Notes: a model not told the origin generated them from the sequence alone. DNA of 64,000 bases from an uncultured Collinsella sp. (GCA_900554325.1 USHA01000002.1:6611-70610), one strand, 5' to 3'. Positions 25,385 to 35,267 are shown, counted from the stretch's first letter. Translations and numbers: made by a program.

Positions 25385-26685
25385 TCGTCCACCTCCTCTT
25401 GTGTGAGCGTCCCCGACCGCAGGCCTTCTGCGATAAACGGCGGCTCGCGGTCAAGCGTCCAGGTGCGCTCGGCGGCATCGAAAGTCACATAGCGCTCGAG
25501 CTCTACGCCGCCCGACGCGGCGCGACGCACTCCCGAATACGAGGAGACGAAACGCCTGCCATCGGCGTGGCGCTCAGACATCACGATGCCGTCGAGCGCC
25601 ATGGCAATCTGCTCCTCGATGAGCTCGCTCGGCAGATCGATGCCATAACGTGCAAGCAACGTCAGACGCACCACGGTCTCCTGTTCTGAGCCCGCATGAA
25701 GTGTGGTGAGCGACCCGTCGTGGCCCGTGTTCATGGCCTGCAACATGTCGCAGCACTCGGCACCACGCACCTCGCCCACCACGATGCGGTCGGGGCGCAT
25801 GCGCAGGGCATTAGTTACTAGGTCGCGAATCGTCACCGCACCCTCACCCTCAATTGAAGCCTCGCGCGCCTCTAGGCGCACCACGTGCGGATGATGCGCA
25901 AACTTGAGCTCGGCAGAGTCCTCGATCGTCACGATGCGCTCGCCGGTGGAAATCTCGCATGACAACGCGTTGAGCAGGGTGGTCTTACCAGATCCCGTGC
26001 CTCCCGCAACCGCCAGGTCCTGTCGCAGCGACACCGCGCACGACAGCAGCTGCGCATACCAAAGCGGCAGCGACCCCAGCCCCACAAGCTCGTCCAGTGA
26101 GCAGATGCGGTCCGAGAACTTTCGGATGGTGAGAATCGGTCCGTCAATCGCCACAGGCGGAATCACCGCGTTGACGCGATAGCCCGTTTTGAGGCGGGCG
26201 TTGACGATGGGGCTGCGTTCGTCGATACGGCGGCCAAGTGGCGAGATGATGCGGTCGATAAGCACACGGATCTGCTCATCATCCTCAAACGCATGCTCGA
26301 TGGGGTACAAGACGCCGCCGCGTTCAAAGAAAGCCGAGCGGCAGCCGTTGATCATGATCTCGGTAACGGTGTCGTCCTCGATGAGCGGCTGCAACGGCCC
26401 CAAGCCCACCACGTCATCCAAAATCTCGTCGATGATGGTCTCGCGCTCGGGCGTCGCGAGATCGGTCGGTTCCTCAACATTGAGCGCCGCCTCCACCGCG
26501 GGACGCAATTCCGAGCGGGCAAGTGCCGGGTCGATATAGGCGCTGATACGCGCCACTTCGTCGTAACCCATGCGGTCCATCACGGCGCGCTTGGTGCGTC
26601 GTTTCACCGCGCGGCGACGCCCCGCATCTACAGGCGCTGCCGCCGCTGCAGCGCCGGCAGCCTTAATCCTCGTTTGCAGACTCAT
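25357..26685 (-). CDS. tadA: TadA/CpaF pilus assembly ATPase
   Basis: This secretion ATPase powers Flp pilus assembly. The 442-residue protein has the N-terminal helical domain, a Walker [15 protein letters not shown] (near residue 225), the Asp box ([12 protein letters not shown]), Walker B ([12 protein letters not shown]) and the His box ([14 protein letters not shown]). All are diagnostic for TadA/VirB11-type ATPases. It overlaps tadZ by 4 bp. Confidence 0.95.
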   Translation of the reverse strand: MSLQTRIKAAGAAAAAAPVDAGRRRAVKRRTKRAVMDRMGYDEVARISAYIDPALARSELRPAVEAALNVEEPTDLATPERETIIDEILDDVVGLGPLQPLIEDDTVTEIMINGCRSAFFERGGVLYPIEHAFEDDEQIRVLIDRIISPLGRRIDERSPIVNARLKTGYRVNAVIPPVAIDGPILTIRKFSDRICSLDELVGLGSLPLWYAQLLSCAVSLRQDLAVAGGTGSGKTTLLNALSCEISTGERIVTIEDSAELKFAHHPHVVRLEAREASIEGEGAVTIRDLVTNALRMRPDRIVVGEVRGAECCDMLQAMNTGHDGSLTTLHAGSEQETVVRLTLLARYGIDLPSELIEEQIAMALDGIVMSERHADGRRFVSSYSGVRRAASGGVELERYVTFDAAERTWTLDREPPFIAEGLRSGTLTQEEVDEWRSLCPSS

Positions 26686-28334
26686 CGCTGATCACCCTCG
26701 CGCGACCAGGGAAGGCGGATACGCGGGCGCTCGGTACGCGTTGCACGGTCGGCGACCATATCGCTCCAAGGGCCGACGGCGCACCCCAGTTCCACGAGCA
26801 TCTCGCGCGTAGCCTCGCGCACGCTGGTCGCAAAAGCGCTGGTCTGCCCCACTGCCTCGTCAGCGCGTCCAAACGCCATGAGCGCGGCGAGATCCTGCCC
26901 GCCATCGGCGATACGAATCTTGGAGCTCAACGCACAGGCAATCTCAAAGCGCATGGCGACGTCCTCGTCTGCCCCGCGCGCACCGAACCGGTTGAACACG
27001 GCGCTCATGCGCGTGCGCGGCACACCCACTCGACTTGCCAGTTCAATGACGCGCGACGCCGATGTCGCGGACGACACCGCCGCATCGCCAACGACCAGGC
27101 AGCGGTCGCTCGCCGCCACCGCAGCCGCCACGGCATCACCCCAAAAGACCGAGGTGTCGACAAAGACCACGTCGGATTCGCGACGCAGAACATCAAGCAG
27201 TAGCTCCACCGGACGTGCCATGAGCTCGGCTTGCTCGGGCGCCGCGACGGGACCCCAGAGCGTAACGCCCGGCGCCACGCGCATCGATGCGGCTACGATA
27301 TCTGGCTCGGCGAGGACGCCCGCCGCCGACGGCTCGATAAGTGCCGCCATATCGCGCGGAGCATCGACGCCTAACAAGTCGTAAAGGTTTCCAAACATCA
27401 GGTCCAGGTCGAGCACGGCGGCACGCAAGCCCAACAGCGACGATGTGTGTGCCATGGTGGCAACGATCGTCGACTTGCCGCAACCGCCCGAACCCGAAAT
27501 GGCGCAGATGACCGGAGCTCGGTGCGGCGAAGCGGCAGCGTCTGCCGGCGGCATCGGAGGTGGCGGGGCGGGCGTCGGCGGCAGCGTCCCCGTCTCCCCC
27601 GCCGCAACCACACGCTGCGTCCAAGCCGGCATGGCAGCTTGTTCGGTCTGCGAGGCAGGCTCGTTCTGCACAATCTGCTCATGCTGCATCAGCGACAACT
27701 CGCCGCACCCGGCAAAGCCCTCAACTTCGTCGAGTTCATCCGCCAGATTCACGCCGTGCACGTATCCCAAATCTACAGCCGGGGAGTCGCCAGCATGCTG
27801 CGCCGGCCCTCCAGCGTCATCGTATACAAGGGGGTTCCGGGGGCGCCGACCATGCTCGGCTTCCGCTTTTCCATAATCATCAACACGCGGGCCTCTTGTA
27901 GCGCGAGGCGCCCCGGGTTCCCTATCAACAAAAGCATCGGGCTCAATCGTCATGCACCGATCGGAATCAACCGCTCCCTCGCCCGCGCGCCCGTTGCCGC
28001 ATATACTGTGCGCAGCGATGACCTCGGTCGCCCCTGCGCGAAACAGCCCCTCGATATCCGACGGATCGAGTGCTTCTATCAACACGACCACGCGACTCAC
28101 GCGGCCTTCGGCCGTCAGGCGCGCAACAGTCTTGCGCACATCTTCGGTATCAAACAGAGACGCCGCGATGATGGCAGCCCCGCGGCGCGACGGAAACGCC
28201 CGCGCCATGGAAACCAGCCCGTCCAGGTCACCCACGCGAAGCACCTGTGCACCCGTATCACGGCCCTCGACTTCCCGCTGCAACAGCCCGTAATCGCCGC
28301 ACGCGCAGCACGCAAGCCAGATCGCCTTCATCAC
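26682..28334 (-). CDS. tadZ: TadZ/CpaE-like ATPase
   Basis: This MinD/ParA-family protein usually places the Tad machine in the cell. The 550-residue protein has an atypical receiver-like N-terminus, a long low-complexity linker rich in Pro/Ala/Glu (residues about 150-275), then the ATPase part with CAISGSGGCGKSTIVATMAH, DLDLMFGNLYDLLGV and FVDTSVFWGDA. It is longer than typical CpaE (about 400-450) because of the linker. It overlaps cpaB by 4 bp and tadA by 4 bp. Confidence 0.88.
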   Translation of the reverse strand: MMKAIWLACCACGDYGLLQREVEGRDTGAQVLRVGDLDGLVSMARAFPSRRGAAIIAASLFDTEDVRKTVARLTAEGRVSRVVVLIEALDPSDIEGLFRAGATEVIAAHSICGNGRAGEGAVDSDRCMTIEPDAFVDREPGAPRATRGPRVDDYGKAEAEHGRRPRNPLVYDDAGGPAQHAGDSPAVDLGYVHGVNLADELDEVEGFAGCGELSLMQHEQIVQNEPASQTEQAAMPAWTQRVVAAGETGTLPPTPAPPPPMPPADAAASPHRAPVICAISGSGGCGKSTIVATMAHTSSLLGLRAAVLDLDLMFGNLYDLLGVDAPRDMAALIEPSAAGVLAEPDIVAASMRVAPGVTLWGPVAAPEQAELMARPVELLLDVLRRESDVVFVDTSVFWGDAVAAAVAASDRCLVVGDAAVSSATSASRVIELASRVGVPRTRMSAVFNRFGARGADEDVAMRFEIACALSSKIRIADGGQDLAALMAFGRADEAVGQTSAFATSVREATREMLVELGCAVGPWSDMVADRATRTERPRIRLPWSREGDQR

Positions 28335-28990
28335 TCGTCGCCTCCGCTCTTTTTGCCGCGCGCCGTGGAGGGAATCGTCAAGCTGACCGTTCCCTTGCCC
28401 GATGCCCCCAGCAGTTCCTTGACGTCTTCGGGGTCAGCCGCCAGCGTCACCCATTCGATCTTGCCCTCGCGCGTGGCACCGGAATCTTCACTGGTATCGA
28501 TCACGCACGCGCCGCACAACCGATCGGTTACGCCGTCTTTTTGCACATACACATCCACGTAGCTGCCCACGCCCGCAGCACCGCCGACCGAGTGCTCGGC
28601 ATCGACCGCCACCGAAACGGCGACCTTGCCCTTAGGCACCTCGAGCTTGTGACTCTCGGCCTTGGTGTAGACATTGCAGATCACGGCGTTTTTGGGAATA
28701 CGCGAAGTCGTCACGTCGCCGCGCACCTGGCGCAGCTCGGTCGCCGCGTCACGCGGCAACAGGCTCGTCAGCCATTCCTGGGTTATGACATTGGTCTCAT
28801 CGAGGGTCTCGCCCACATCGATATCGCGCGCCGCGACGCATACCTCGACGCGATCGCCACCGTACTTGGCCAAGGTCTCAGCCTGGACCTGTTCGGCTTG
28901 CGAGCGGATCGACGAGCCGTAAACCATGCAGAGCAGAGCAGCGAGCACGCCCGCGACCAGACTGATGGCGATGCGTTTGCTCTTGTTCAC
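28331..28990 (-). CDS. cpaB: CpaB/RcpC-type SAF-domain pilus protein
   Basis: This is the first gene of the Tad operon. GTG 28990 follows GGAGCGGCC; the ATG at 29005 lacks an RBS. The 219-residue protein has an N-terminal membrane helix (IAISLVAGVLAALLCMVYG) and a SAF domain (CVAARDIDVGETLDETNV). A C-terminal RcpC-like beta domain follows (VAVSVAVDAEHSVGGAAGVGSYVDVYV). In monoderms it presumably sits on the outer face of the membrane. Gram-negative partners such as the RcpA secretin are absent, as expected. Confidence 0.88.
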   Translation of the reverse strand: MNKSKRIAISLVAGVLAALLCMVYGSSIRSQAEQVQAETLAKYGGDRVEVCVAARDIDVGETLDETNVITQEWLTSLLPRDAATELRQVRGDVTTSRIPKNAVICNVYTKAESHKLEVPKGKVAVSVAVDAEHSVGGAAGVGSYVDVYVQKDGVTDRLCGACVIDTSEDSGATREGKIEWVTLAADPEDVKELLGASGKGTVSLTIPSTARGKKSGGDE

Positions 28991-29190
28991 GGCCGCTCCT
29001 CTCATGGCAGTGCCGGGCGAATGCCCGTACCACCATTGTCTGGGCGGTCAAAGTGCAAAGCGGCGCAATTGCGATTTTGGTTTTCGATGTCAAACCAATC
29101 GCCGACCAAAAGCTGACCAGCCCGTCAAGCTCGTGGCAAGGTTTTGGTCAGTACGTCAGCAAACTGCATGTTTCGAGGCTTTTCCGCAGC

Positions 29191-29225
29191 AAAAAAGCCG
29201 TCTCCCGAACAGTTGGGAGACGGCT
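29191..29225 (-). terminator. Terminator of rsgA
   Basis: AGCCGTCTCCC pairs with GGGAGACGGCT around an 8-nt loop on the minus strand, followed by six T residues. Confidence 0.88.
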
Positions 29226-29242
29226 GTCATAGGAAAAATCAA

Positions 29243-30427
29243 TTACAGATGGACATCGGGATCGAGCATTTGAGCACTCACGCGCATGGATGACGCCAAG
29301 TTTTGGAACGTTTCCAAACGCAGGCTGTCGATCTGCCCGGCGTCCTCGGCCTCGCGAACGGCACAACCCGGCTCATGGGTATGCGTGCAATCGCCAAACC
29401 GGCACGCACGCGATGCCTCGACAATCTCGGGGAAGGCGCGCGCCAGACCCCGCTCGTGACCCACGAGCGGTAGGCTGCGTAGGCCCGGGGCATCGGCGAT
29501 CACGCCGGCGTCGCCCGGTAGCGCCACCATCACGCGCGCGACGGTAGTGTGACGGCCCTGGTCGTCGCGTTCGCGCACACCGCCGGTCGCCAACGCATCG
29601 TGGCCCAGCAGCGCATTGAGCAGCGTCGACTTGCCGGCACCCGATTCGCCCAAAATCATGGCACAGCTCCCGGCGGGCACGCAGGCGCGTACCTCGTCCA
29701 GGCCGCGGCCCTCGGCAGAGGACGTCACGATTACGCGCACGTCCGGACCCACCAGGCAGCGCACGCGGTCCAGATCGCGCTCGAGCTCCTCGGCATCGCA
29801 ACGGTCAGCTTTGGTGAGCACTACCACCGGCTCGGCATCGCAGTCGAGCGCCAACACCAGCGAACGCGCCACGCGGTCGAGCAGTACCTCGCCGGCGCCG
29901 AGCGCCTGCACGATCAGTACGCTGTCAACGTTGGAGCAAAGCACCTGGCGCTCGCCGCGGGCACGGCCGCGCCAACGCTCAAAGCTCGTACGGCGCGGCA
30001 GTACACACTCGATCACGCCCATGTCGTGCCCGGGAGCACGACGCACCGCCACGCGATCGCCCACGGCGGGCAGCAGGACTTCGTCCTCGCCACGCGCCTT
30101 GGCAAACCCTACGGCGTGCTCGGCGCGAAATGTGTCATCGGCAGTCGCCACCAGCGGAAACCCGCGGTCCAGGCGCACCACGGCACCAAGTTGCATCTGT
30201 TCGGGCTCCTCGGCCTGTGCGCAAAAGTCATCGAAGGCAGCCTGCTGGGCAGCATCGACCGGCAGGTCATCAAACGCCGGAACATCCTGCAGCGCATCGA
30301 GCCCCGGCACACTCGCCAGCAACTCCTCGGCAGACGCGGGCGCTTCGGTCGCAAGCTTTCGACGACGATCACGCTTAGCCCGCGCCCCCGTCGTCTTTTT
30401 CTTCGCCTTAGCCTTAGCCTTGCCCAC
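29243..30427 (-). CDS. rsgA: Ribosome small-subunit GTPase RsgA
   Basis: RsgA is a circularly permuted GTPase that checks late 30S assembly. The 394-residue protein has the OB-fold N-terminal domain, then G4 (VVLTKADRCD), G1 (GESGAGKSTLLNALLG) and G3 (DAPGLRSL) in permuted order. A C-terminal zinc module follows with CRFGDCTHTHEPGCAV. A lysine-rich N-terminal extension (GKAKAKAKKKTTGARAKRDR) and an acidic linker make it longer than the usual 300-350 residues. GTG 30427 follows GGGAGG. Confidence 0.93.
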   Translation of the reverse strand: MGKAKAKAKKKTTGARAKRDRRRKLATEAPASAEELLASVPGLDALQDVPAFDDLPVDAAQQAAFDDFCAQAEEPEQMQLGAVVRLDRGFPLVATADDTFRAEHAVGFAKARGEDEVLLPAVGDRVAVRRAPGHDMGVIECVLPRRTSFERWRGRARGERQVLCSNVDSVLIVQALGAGEVLLDRVARSLVLALDCDAEPVVVLTKADRCDAEELERDLDRVRCLVGPDVRVIVTSSAEGRGLDEVRACVPAGSCAMILGESGAGKSTLLNALLGHDALATGGVRERDDQGRHTTVARVMVALPGDAGVIADAPGLRSLPLVGHERGLARAFPEIVEASRACRFGDCTHTHEPGCAVREAEDAGQIDSLRLETFQNLASSMRVSAQMLDPDVHL

Positions 30428-30475
30428 AAGCGCCTCCCAGCAACCAAACACACAACTGAGCAGGTATTTTACCCA

Positions 30476-30511
30476 CAAAAAGAGCCGGTCGAGCATATGC
30501 TCGACCGGCTC
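30476..30511. terminator. Perfect 30-bp palindromic terminator
   Basis: Bases 30482-30511 form a perfect palindrome (15-bp arms, GAGCCGGTCGAGCAT). On the minus strand it is followed by TTTTT, so it can end the Ca2+-ATPase transcript before rsgA. Confidence 0.8.
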
Positions 30512-30553
30512 ACACACTTTCCCTCAGCTTATGGTCCCGAGAGACTATCCAAA

Positions 30554-30642
30554 GGCCCGTCCGCCGGGAGGGGTTTCTTCTGAGCGATCCCGCAGCGCGA
30601 AGCGCGAGGACCAGCGAAGAAGAAAACACGCAGGGGCGGGCC
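30554..30642. repeat. Long imperfect inverted repeat after the Ca2+-ATPase gene
   Basis: Arms 30554-30585 and 30613-30642 share GGCCCG, a GGGGTTTCTTCT-like block and AGCG in inverted orientation. A small CGCGAAGCGCG hairpin lies in the loop. No gene is present. Confidence 0.5.
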
Positions 30643-30654
30643 CGGACAGGTACG

Positions 30655-33336
30655 TTACTCCTTCTCGACCGCGCGCATGATCGCCTTGTAGATCTCCATC
30701 AGCGGAATGATCAGGAAAGCCAAGCCCAGCGCGGCGATAACGCCCTTGAGCTCAAGCGTCACAGGGCCAAAGAACATCTCGGCAAGCGTCGGCTGCACGG
30801 TCACGATCACCGTCAGCACCAGCGCCAGCGCAGCCGAGGCCCACAGCCACTTGTTCTGCTTCTTCATGGTGAACAGCGACGCGCGGCGGCTGCGCATATT
30901 GAAACAGTGGAAGATCTCGACCATGTTGAGCGTGATGAAGGCCATCATCACGCCTTCCTCGTCGGCGTTGCCGGCGATCATATCGGAGATATGGATGTAG
31001 CCCATGTCAAAGTACACGCCCACAAAGAAGCTCGCCAGCACCAGCACGGTAATGATCAGGCCCTGGACCACGCAGTCCAAGCCCATATGTCCGGCAAAGA
31101 CGCCGTCCTTGGCGTTGCGCGGCTTGCGCTTCATGATGTCGCCCTCGGCGTCCTCCATGCCCAATGCGAGCGCGGGGAAGCAGTCGGTGACCAGGTTCAC
31201 CCACAGCAGCTGCACCGGCTGGAAGATGGTAAAGCCGATGAGCGTGGCGATGAACACCGAGAAGACCTCGGCAAGGTTGGCCGAAAGCAGGAACTGGATG
31301 ACCTTGCGGATGTTGTCGTAGATGCGACGGCCCTCTTCGCAGGCGCCGATGATGGTGGCGAAGTTGTCGTCGGCAAGCACCATGTCGGCGACGTTCTTGG
31401 TGACGTCGGTACCGGTGATGCCCATACCGACGCCGATGTCGGCGCGCTTGATGGACGGGGCGTCGTTGACGCCGTCGCCCGTCATGGCCACGATCTGGTC
31501 ACGCGACTTCCAGGCCTCGACGATGCGCGTCTTGTGCTCGGGCTGAACGCGAGCGTACACGCCATAGTCCTCGATGTGCGCGTCGAGTTCCTCGTCGCTC
31601 ATGCGGTCGAGGTCGGCACCAGTGATGGCCTGGCTGCGGTCGGTGACGATGCCCAGCTGCTTGGCGATGGCCACGGCGGTGTCGATGTGGTCGCCCGTGA
31701 TCATGACGGTGCGGATACCGGCGTCGTGGGCCTCGCGGATGGCGTCGGCGACCTCGGGGCGGACCGGGTCAATCATGCCGGACAGGCCGCAGAAGACCAG
31801 GTCATGCTCGAGCGCGGCGGGGCTGCAATCGCCCGGGACCTCGGTGTAGGTGCGGCTTGCCAGCGCCAGTACGCGCAGGGCCTCGTCGGCCATGGCCTTG
31901 TTAGCGGCCACGAGCTCGGCGCGACGCTCCTCGGTCAGCGGAACGACCTTGTCGCCCTCGTAGATATGGGTGCACAGGCCGATCACCACGTCGGGCGCGC
32001 CCTTGGTGTACTGCTCATACTCGCCGTCCAGGGTCTCGACGACCACGGACATCATCTTGCGACCAGAGTCGAACGGGGCCTCACCCACACGCGGATGCTC
32101 GGCAGTCAGGCCAGTGAGACCAGCCTTGCCGGCATCGTTGACGAGCGCGCACTCGGTCGGCTCGCCCACGGCCTCGCCCAGCTCCTCGTCCCACTGGGCG
32201 TCGGAGCACAGCGCCATGCCGGCCAGGAACTTCTCCTTAGGCGCAGCGAGCTCGTGCTTGACGACGGTCATCTTGTTTTGGGTGAGGGTACCGGTCTTGT
32301 CGGAGCAGATGGTCTGCGTGCAGCCAAGGGTCTCGACGGCAGAGAGCTTGCGGATAATCGCCTGGCGCTTGGCCATCTTGGTCACGCCAAGCGACAGCAC
32401 GATAGTCACGACGGCAACTAGGCCCTCGGGGATGGCGGCGACGGCAAGCGAGACAGCGACCATAAAGGTATCGAGCAGGGCGGTCGGATCGGTAAGGACG
32501 TTGCCCACGCCGTGGCGGATGATGTCGACGCCAAAGATGACGACGCAGATGACGATAACCATGATGGTGAGGATGCGGCTGAGCTCGGCAAGCTTCACCT
32601 GCAGCGGCGTGAGCTCTTCCTTGGCCTCGGCCAGGGCGCCGGCGATCTTACCCATCTCGGTGTTCATGCCGGTACCGACTACGACGGCGCGGCCACGGCC
32701 GTACACCACGGTGGAGCCCATGTAGCACATGTTCTTGCGGTCGCCGAGCGGCACGTCGTCGGTGCCGGCGGCGAGCTCGATCACGTTGGCATGCTTCTCG
32801 ACGGGCACGGACTCGCCGGTAAGGGCGGCCTCCTCGATCTTCATCGTGGCGCTCTCGAGCACGCGGCAGTCGGCCGGGACGGAGTCGCCCGCCTCGAGCA
32901 TGATCACGTCACCAGGCACGAGCTCGGCACTCGGCAGGTGCACGAGCTTGCCGTCGCGCAGAACCTTGGACTGCGCGGCGCTCATCTCCTGCAGGGCCTC
33001 GAGAGCTTCCTCGCTCTTGGCCTCCTGAACCACGCCCAGCACCGAGTTGACGATAACGACGAACATGATGATGGCGACGTCGGCAAAGTCGGGCTCGCCC
33101 TTGACCACACCCGTGAGCGCACTGATGGCGGCGGCAACAATCAGCATGATGACCATGGGGTCGGCCATCTGCTCAAAGAAGCGCTTCCACAACGGGGTCT
33201 TCTCGGCTTCCTCGAGCTTGTTAGGGCCTGTCTTGGCGAGGCGCGACGACGCCTCGTCGTTGCTCAGGCCGAGGTTCTCATCGACACCTTGGTCGCTGAG
33301 TACCTCCGCCGCGGCGGACAGGTATTCCTTTTGCAT
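30655..33336 (-). CDS. P-type Ca2+-transporting ATPase (PMCA/SERCA-like, P2 type)
   Basis: This 893-residue pump exports a cation, most likely Ca2+, using ATP. Visible signatures are TGES in the actuator domain, the M4 PEGL (AVAAIPEGLVAVVTI), the phosphorylation motif CSDKTGTLTQNK with Asp346, MITGDHIDTA, TGDGVNDAPSIKRADIG in the hinge, and the M6 WVNLVTD. A C-terminal membrane block with four further helices follows. The N-terminus matches cation_ATPase_N (GLSNDEASSRLAKTGPNKL). The gene stands alone behind a long structured leader. Mn2+ or Mg2+ as substrate is not excluded. Confidence 0.93.
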   Translation of the reverse strand: MQKEYLSAAAEVLSDQGVDENLGLSNDEASSRLAKTGPNKLEEAEKTPLWKRFFEQMADPMVIMLIVAAAISALTGVVKGEPDFADVAIIMFVVIVNSVLGVVQEAKSEEALEALQEMSAAQSKVLRDGKLVHLPSAELVPGDVIMLEAGDSVPADCRVLESATMKIEEAALTGESVPVEKHANVIELAAGTDDVPLGDRKNMCYMGSTVVYGRGRAVVVGTGMNTEMGKIAGALAEAKEELTPLQVKLAELSRILTIMVIVICVVIFGVDIIRHGVGNVLTDPTALLDTFMVAVSLAVAAIPEGLVAVVTIVLSLGVTKMAKRQAIIRKLSAVETLGCTQTICSDKTGTLTQNKMTVVKHELAAPKEKFLAGMALCSDAQWDEELGEAVGEPTECALVNDAGKAGLTGLTAEHPRVGEAPFDSGRKMMSVVVETLDGEYEQYTKGAPDVVIGLCTHIYEGDKVVPLTEERRAELVAANKAMADEALRVLALASRTYTEVPGDCSPAALEHDLVFCGLSGMIDPVRPEVADAIREAHDAGIRTVMITGDHIDTAVAIAKQLGIVTDRSQAITGADLDRMSDEELDAHIEDYGVYARVQPEHKTRIVEAWKSRDQIVAMTGDGVNDAPSIKRADIGVGMGITGTDVTKNVADMVLADDNFATIIGACEEGRRIYDNIRKVIQFLLSANLAEVFSVFIATLIGFTIFQPVQLLWVNLVTDCFPALALGMEDAEGDIMKRKPRNAKDGVFAGHMGLDCVVQGLIITVLVLASFFVGVYFDMGYIHISDMIAGNADEEGVMMAFITLNMVEIFHCFNMRSRRASLFTMKKQNKWLWASAALALVLTVIVTVQPTLAEMFFGPVTLELKGVIAALGLAFLIIPLMEIYKAIMRAVEKE

Positions 33337-33340
33337 ATAG

Positions 33341-33446
33341 AGTCCCCTCCTGGGATTCGGGCCACTCAGCAGATTGATGCCCGATCATAATTCCCAGGAG
33401 AAGGGCAAGGGCTCATCAAGGCTGCCGTGCTGAGCGGCAGTTGATA
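33341..33446 (-). promoter_or_regulatory. Structured leader of the Ca2+-ATPase with kissing hairpins (candidate riboswitch)
   Basis: In the minus-strand RNA, hairpin I (33446-33414: UCAA+CUGCCG stem) exposes a 7-nt loop CUCAGCA at 33434-33428. Hairpin II (33399-33348: UCCUGGGA and UCGGGC stems) exposes UGCUGAG at 33371-33365, a perfect 7-bp loop-loop match. The 3' arm of hairpin II covers part of the AGGAGGGG ribosome-binding site. UUGAU-GA-GCCC (33419-33409) can instead pair with GGGCAUCAA (33382-33374), which would break both hairpins. It does not match known Mn (yybP-ykoY), M-box or NiCo consensus elements as I remember them. Confidence 0.6.
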
Positions 33447-33708
33447 GTGGAGCTATGGTACCCCAAAGCGGCGCGTCTAGCCAAAACATTCCAATTGGAA
33501 ACACGGCTCGAGTGCAACGATGCAGACCGTATGATGTTCGACATTGATAAAACGTTTTTTCTTCGGTGCATCATCAAACTGAAATATCGCCCAGATAGCA
33601 GCGGTTAGAACGGTTGGTAAAGTTTTTGCATATACCGTTTATTCGCAAAAAATGAACTTCTAATTCGGCATACGGTCGATTTTTTGGGGTATTCGGTCGT
33701 CATTTCGT

Positions 33709-33714
33709 TATAAT
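33709..33714 (+). promoter_or_regulatory. -10 box of the pyruvate kinase gene
   Basis: TATAAT lies 64 bp before the pyk ATG in an AT-rich stretch (33540-33730). GGAGG is at 33765-33769. The rest of this gap upstream of 33540 belongs to the divergent ATPase leader and promoter. Confidence 0.7.
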
Positions 33715-33777
33715 CATCTCAGTTTTATTTCTTATGGTTTATCTATCAGCGCAAGACGATGTCAGATGGAGGTCTGA

Positions 33778-35238
33778 ATGTACAAGCGCACCAAGATTGT
33801 ATGCACCATGGGTCCCGCCTGCGATAGCGACGAGACCATCCGCGAGATGATCAAGGCGGGCATGAACGTCGCCCGTTTTAACTTCTCGCACGGATCCTAC
33901 GACGAGCACCACGGTCGCATCGAGCGCGTCCGTCGTATTTCCAAGGAGCTCGGTCTGCCCGTCGGCATCCTGCTCGACACCAAGGGCCCCGAGGTCCGCA
34001 CCGGCCTTCTGGTCGACGGCAAGAAGGTTGCCGTCAAGACCGGCGACAAGATCGTCGTCACTGCTCAGCCCACGTCCGAGGATTTCCACGGCACCGCTGA
34101 GCACATCTCCCTCGACTACCTGGCCCTGCCCTCCGAGGTCGAGAAGGGCTCCCTCATCCTGATCGATGACGGCCTGGTTGCCCTCGAGGTCGAGTCCGTC
34201 GACGGCCAGGACATGACCTGCGTCGTCAAGAACGACGGCCTGATCGGCGAGCGCAAGGGCGTCAACATGCCCAACGTCAACATCTCGCTGCCCGCCATCA
34301 CCGAGCGCGATCGTCAGGACATCCTCTTTGGCCTGACCGAGAACATCGACTACATCGCCGCTTCCTTCATCCGTGACGGCGAGTCCGTCCGCGGCATCCG
34401 CAAGCTTTGCCGCGAGAACGGTGGCGAGCACGTCACGATCTTCCCGAAGATCGAGTGTGCCCTGGGCGTCGAGAACTTCGACGAGATCCTCGAGGCTTCC
34501 GACGGCATCATGGTTGCCCGTGGCGACCTGGGCATCGAGATCAAGCCCGAGCTCGTTCCCCACATCCAGAAGGAGATCATCGCCAAGTGCAACGCGGCCT
34601 ACAAGCCCGTTATCACCGCTACGCAGATGCTCGACTCCATGCAGCAGAACCCGCGCCCGACGCGCGCCGAGGTTGCCGACGTTGCTAACGCCATTTACGA
34701 CGGCACCGATGCCGTCATGCTGTCCGGCGAGTCCGCTGCCGGTAAGTACCCGGTTGAGGCCGTCAAGATGCAGGCCAGCATTGCTCTCGAGACCGAGAAG
34801 TACCTCCCGGCTCACGCTCCGCTCGAGGTTCCGGCTGACGCTCACGGCACCCGCGTCGTCAACAACGTTGTGGGTATGTCCGCTGTGAACATGGCCACCA
34901 CCGTTGGCGCCAAGTGCATCACCGTGCCGACGACCACCGGTCGTACCGCCCGCCTGATCTCGCACTTCCGTCCCAACATGCCGATCTGCGCGTTCTCCCG
35001 CCACGAGTGGGCCGTCCAGCAGATGATCATGTACTGGGGCGTTATCCCGCACCAAGCCGAGATTACTCAGGGCACCGTCAACGGCACGATCGTCAAGGCG
35101 ATCGAGACCGCTAAGGAGCTCGGCTACGTCGAGGCCGGCGATCTGACCGTCGCTACCGCCGGCGATCCCCGCATGAGCGTCCAGCTCGAAGATAAGGTCT
35201 CCTCGACCAACGTCGCTTACGTCGCTCAGGTGCGCTAA
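33778..35238 (+). CDS. pyk: Pyruvate kinase
   Basis: This enzyme converts phosphoenolpyruvate and ADP to pyruvate and ATP in glycolysis. The 486-residue protein begins KRTKIVCTMGPACDSDETI. It has the substrate-binding NVARFNFSHGSY, the active-site strand FPKIECALGVENFDEIL, and DGIMVARGDLGIEI. The conserved KPVITATQMLDSM, the RAEVADVANAIYDGTDAVMLSGE block and a C-terminal allosteric domain also follow. Codon use is strongly biased (GTC, AAG, CTG), unlike its neighbours, as expected for a highly expressed gene. That bias also leaves a 649-codon open frame on the opposite strand. Confidence 0.98.
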   Translation: MYKRTKIVCTMGPACDSDETIREMIKAGMNVARFNFSHGSYDEHHGRIERVRRISKELGLPVGILLDTKGPEVRTGLLVDGKKVAVKTGDKIVVTAQPTSEDFHGTAEHISLDYLALPSEVEKGSLILIDDGLVALEVESVDGQDMTCVVKNDGLIGERKGVNMPNVNISLPAITERDRQDILFGLTENIDYIAASFIRDGESVRGIRKLCRENGGEHVTIFPKIECALGVENFDEILEASDGIMVARGDLGIEIKPELVPHIQKEIIAKCNAAYKPVITATQMLDSMQQNPRPTRAEVADVANAIYDGTDAVMLSGESAAGKYPVEAVKMQASIALETEKYLPAHAPLEVPADAHGTRVVNNVVGMSAVNMATTVGAKCITVPTTTGRTARLISHFRPNMPICAFSRHEWAVQQMIMYWGVIPHQAEITQGTVNGTIVKAIETAKELGYVEAGDLTVATAGDPRMSVQLEDKVSSTNVAYVAQVR

Positions 35239-35267
35239 ATCGTACTTGCAAGCATATTTGCATTGCA

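Noticed and set aside
30907..32421. 504-codon plus-strand frame over the P-type ATPase
   Set aside because: It is antisense to an unambiguous ATPase with all motifs intact.
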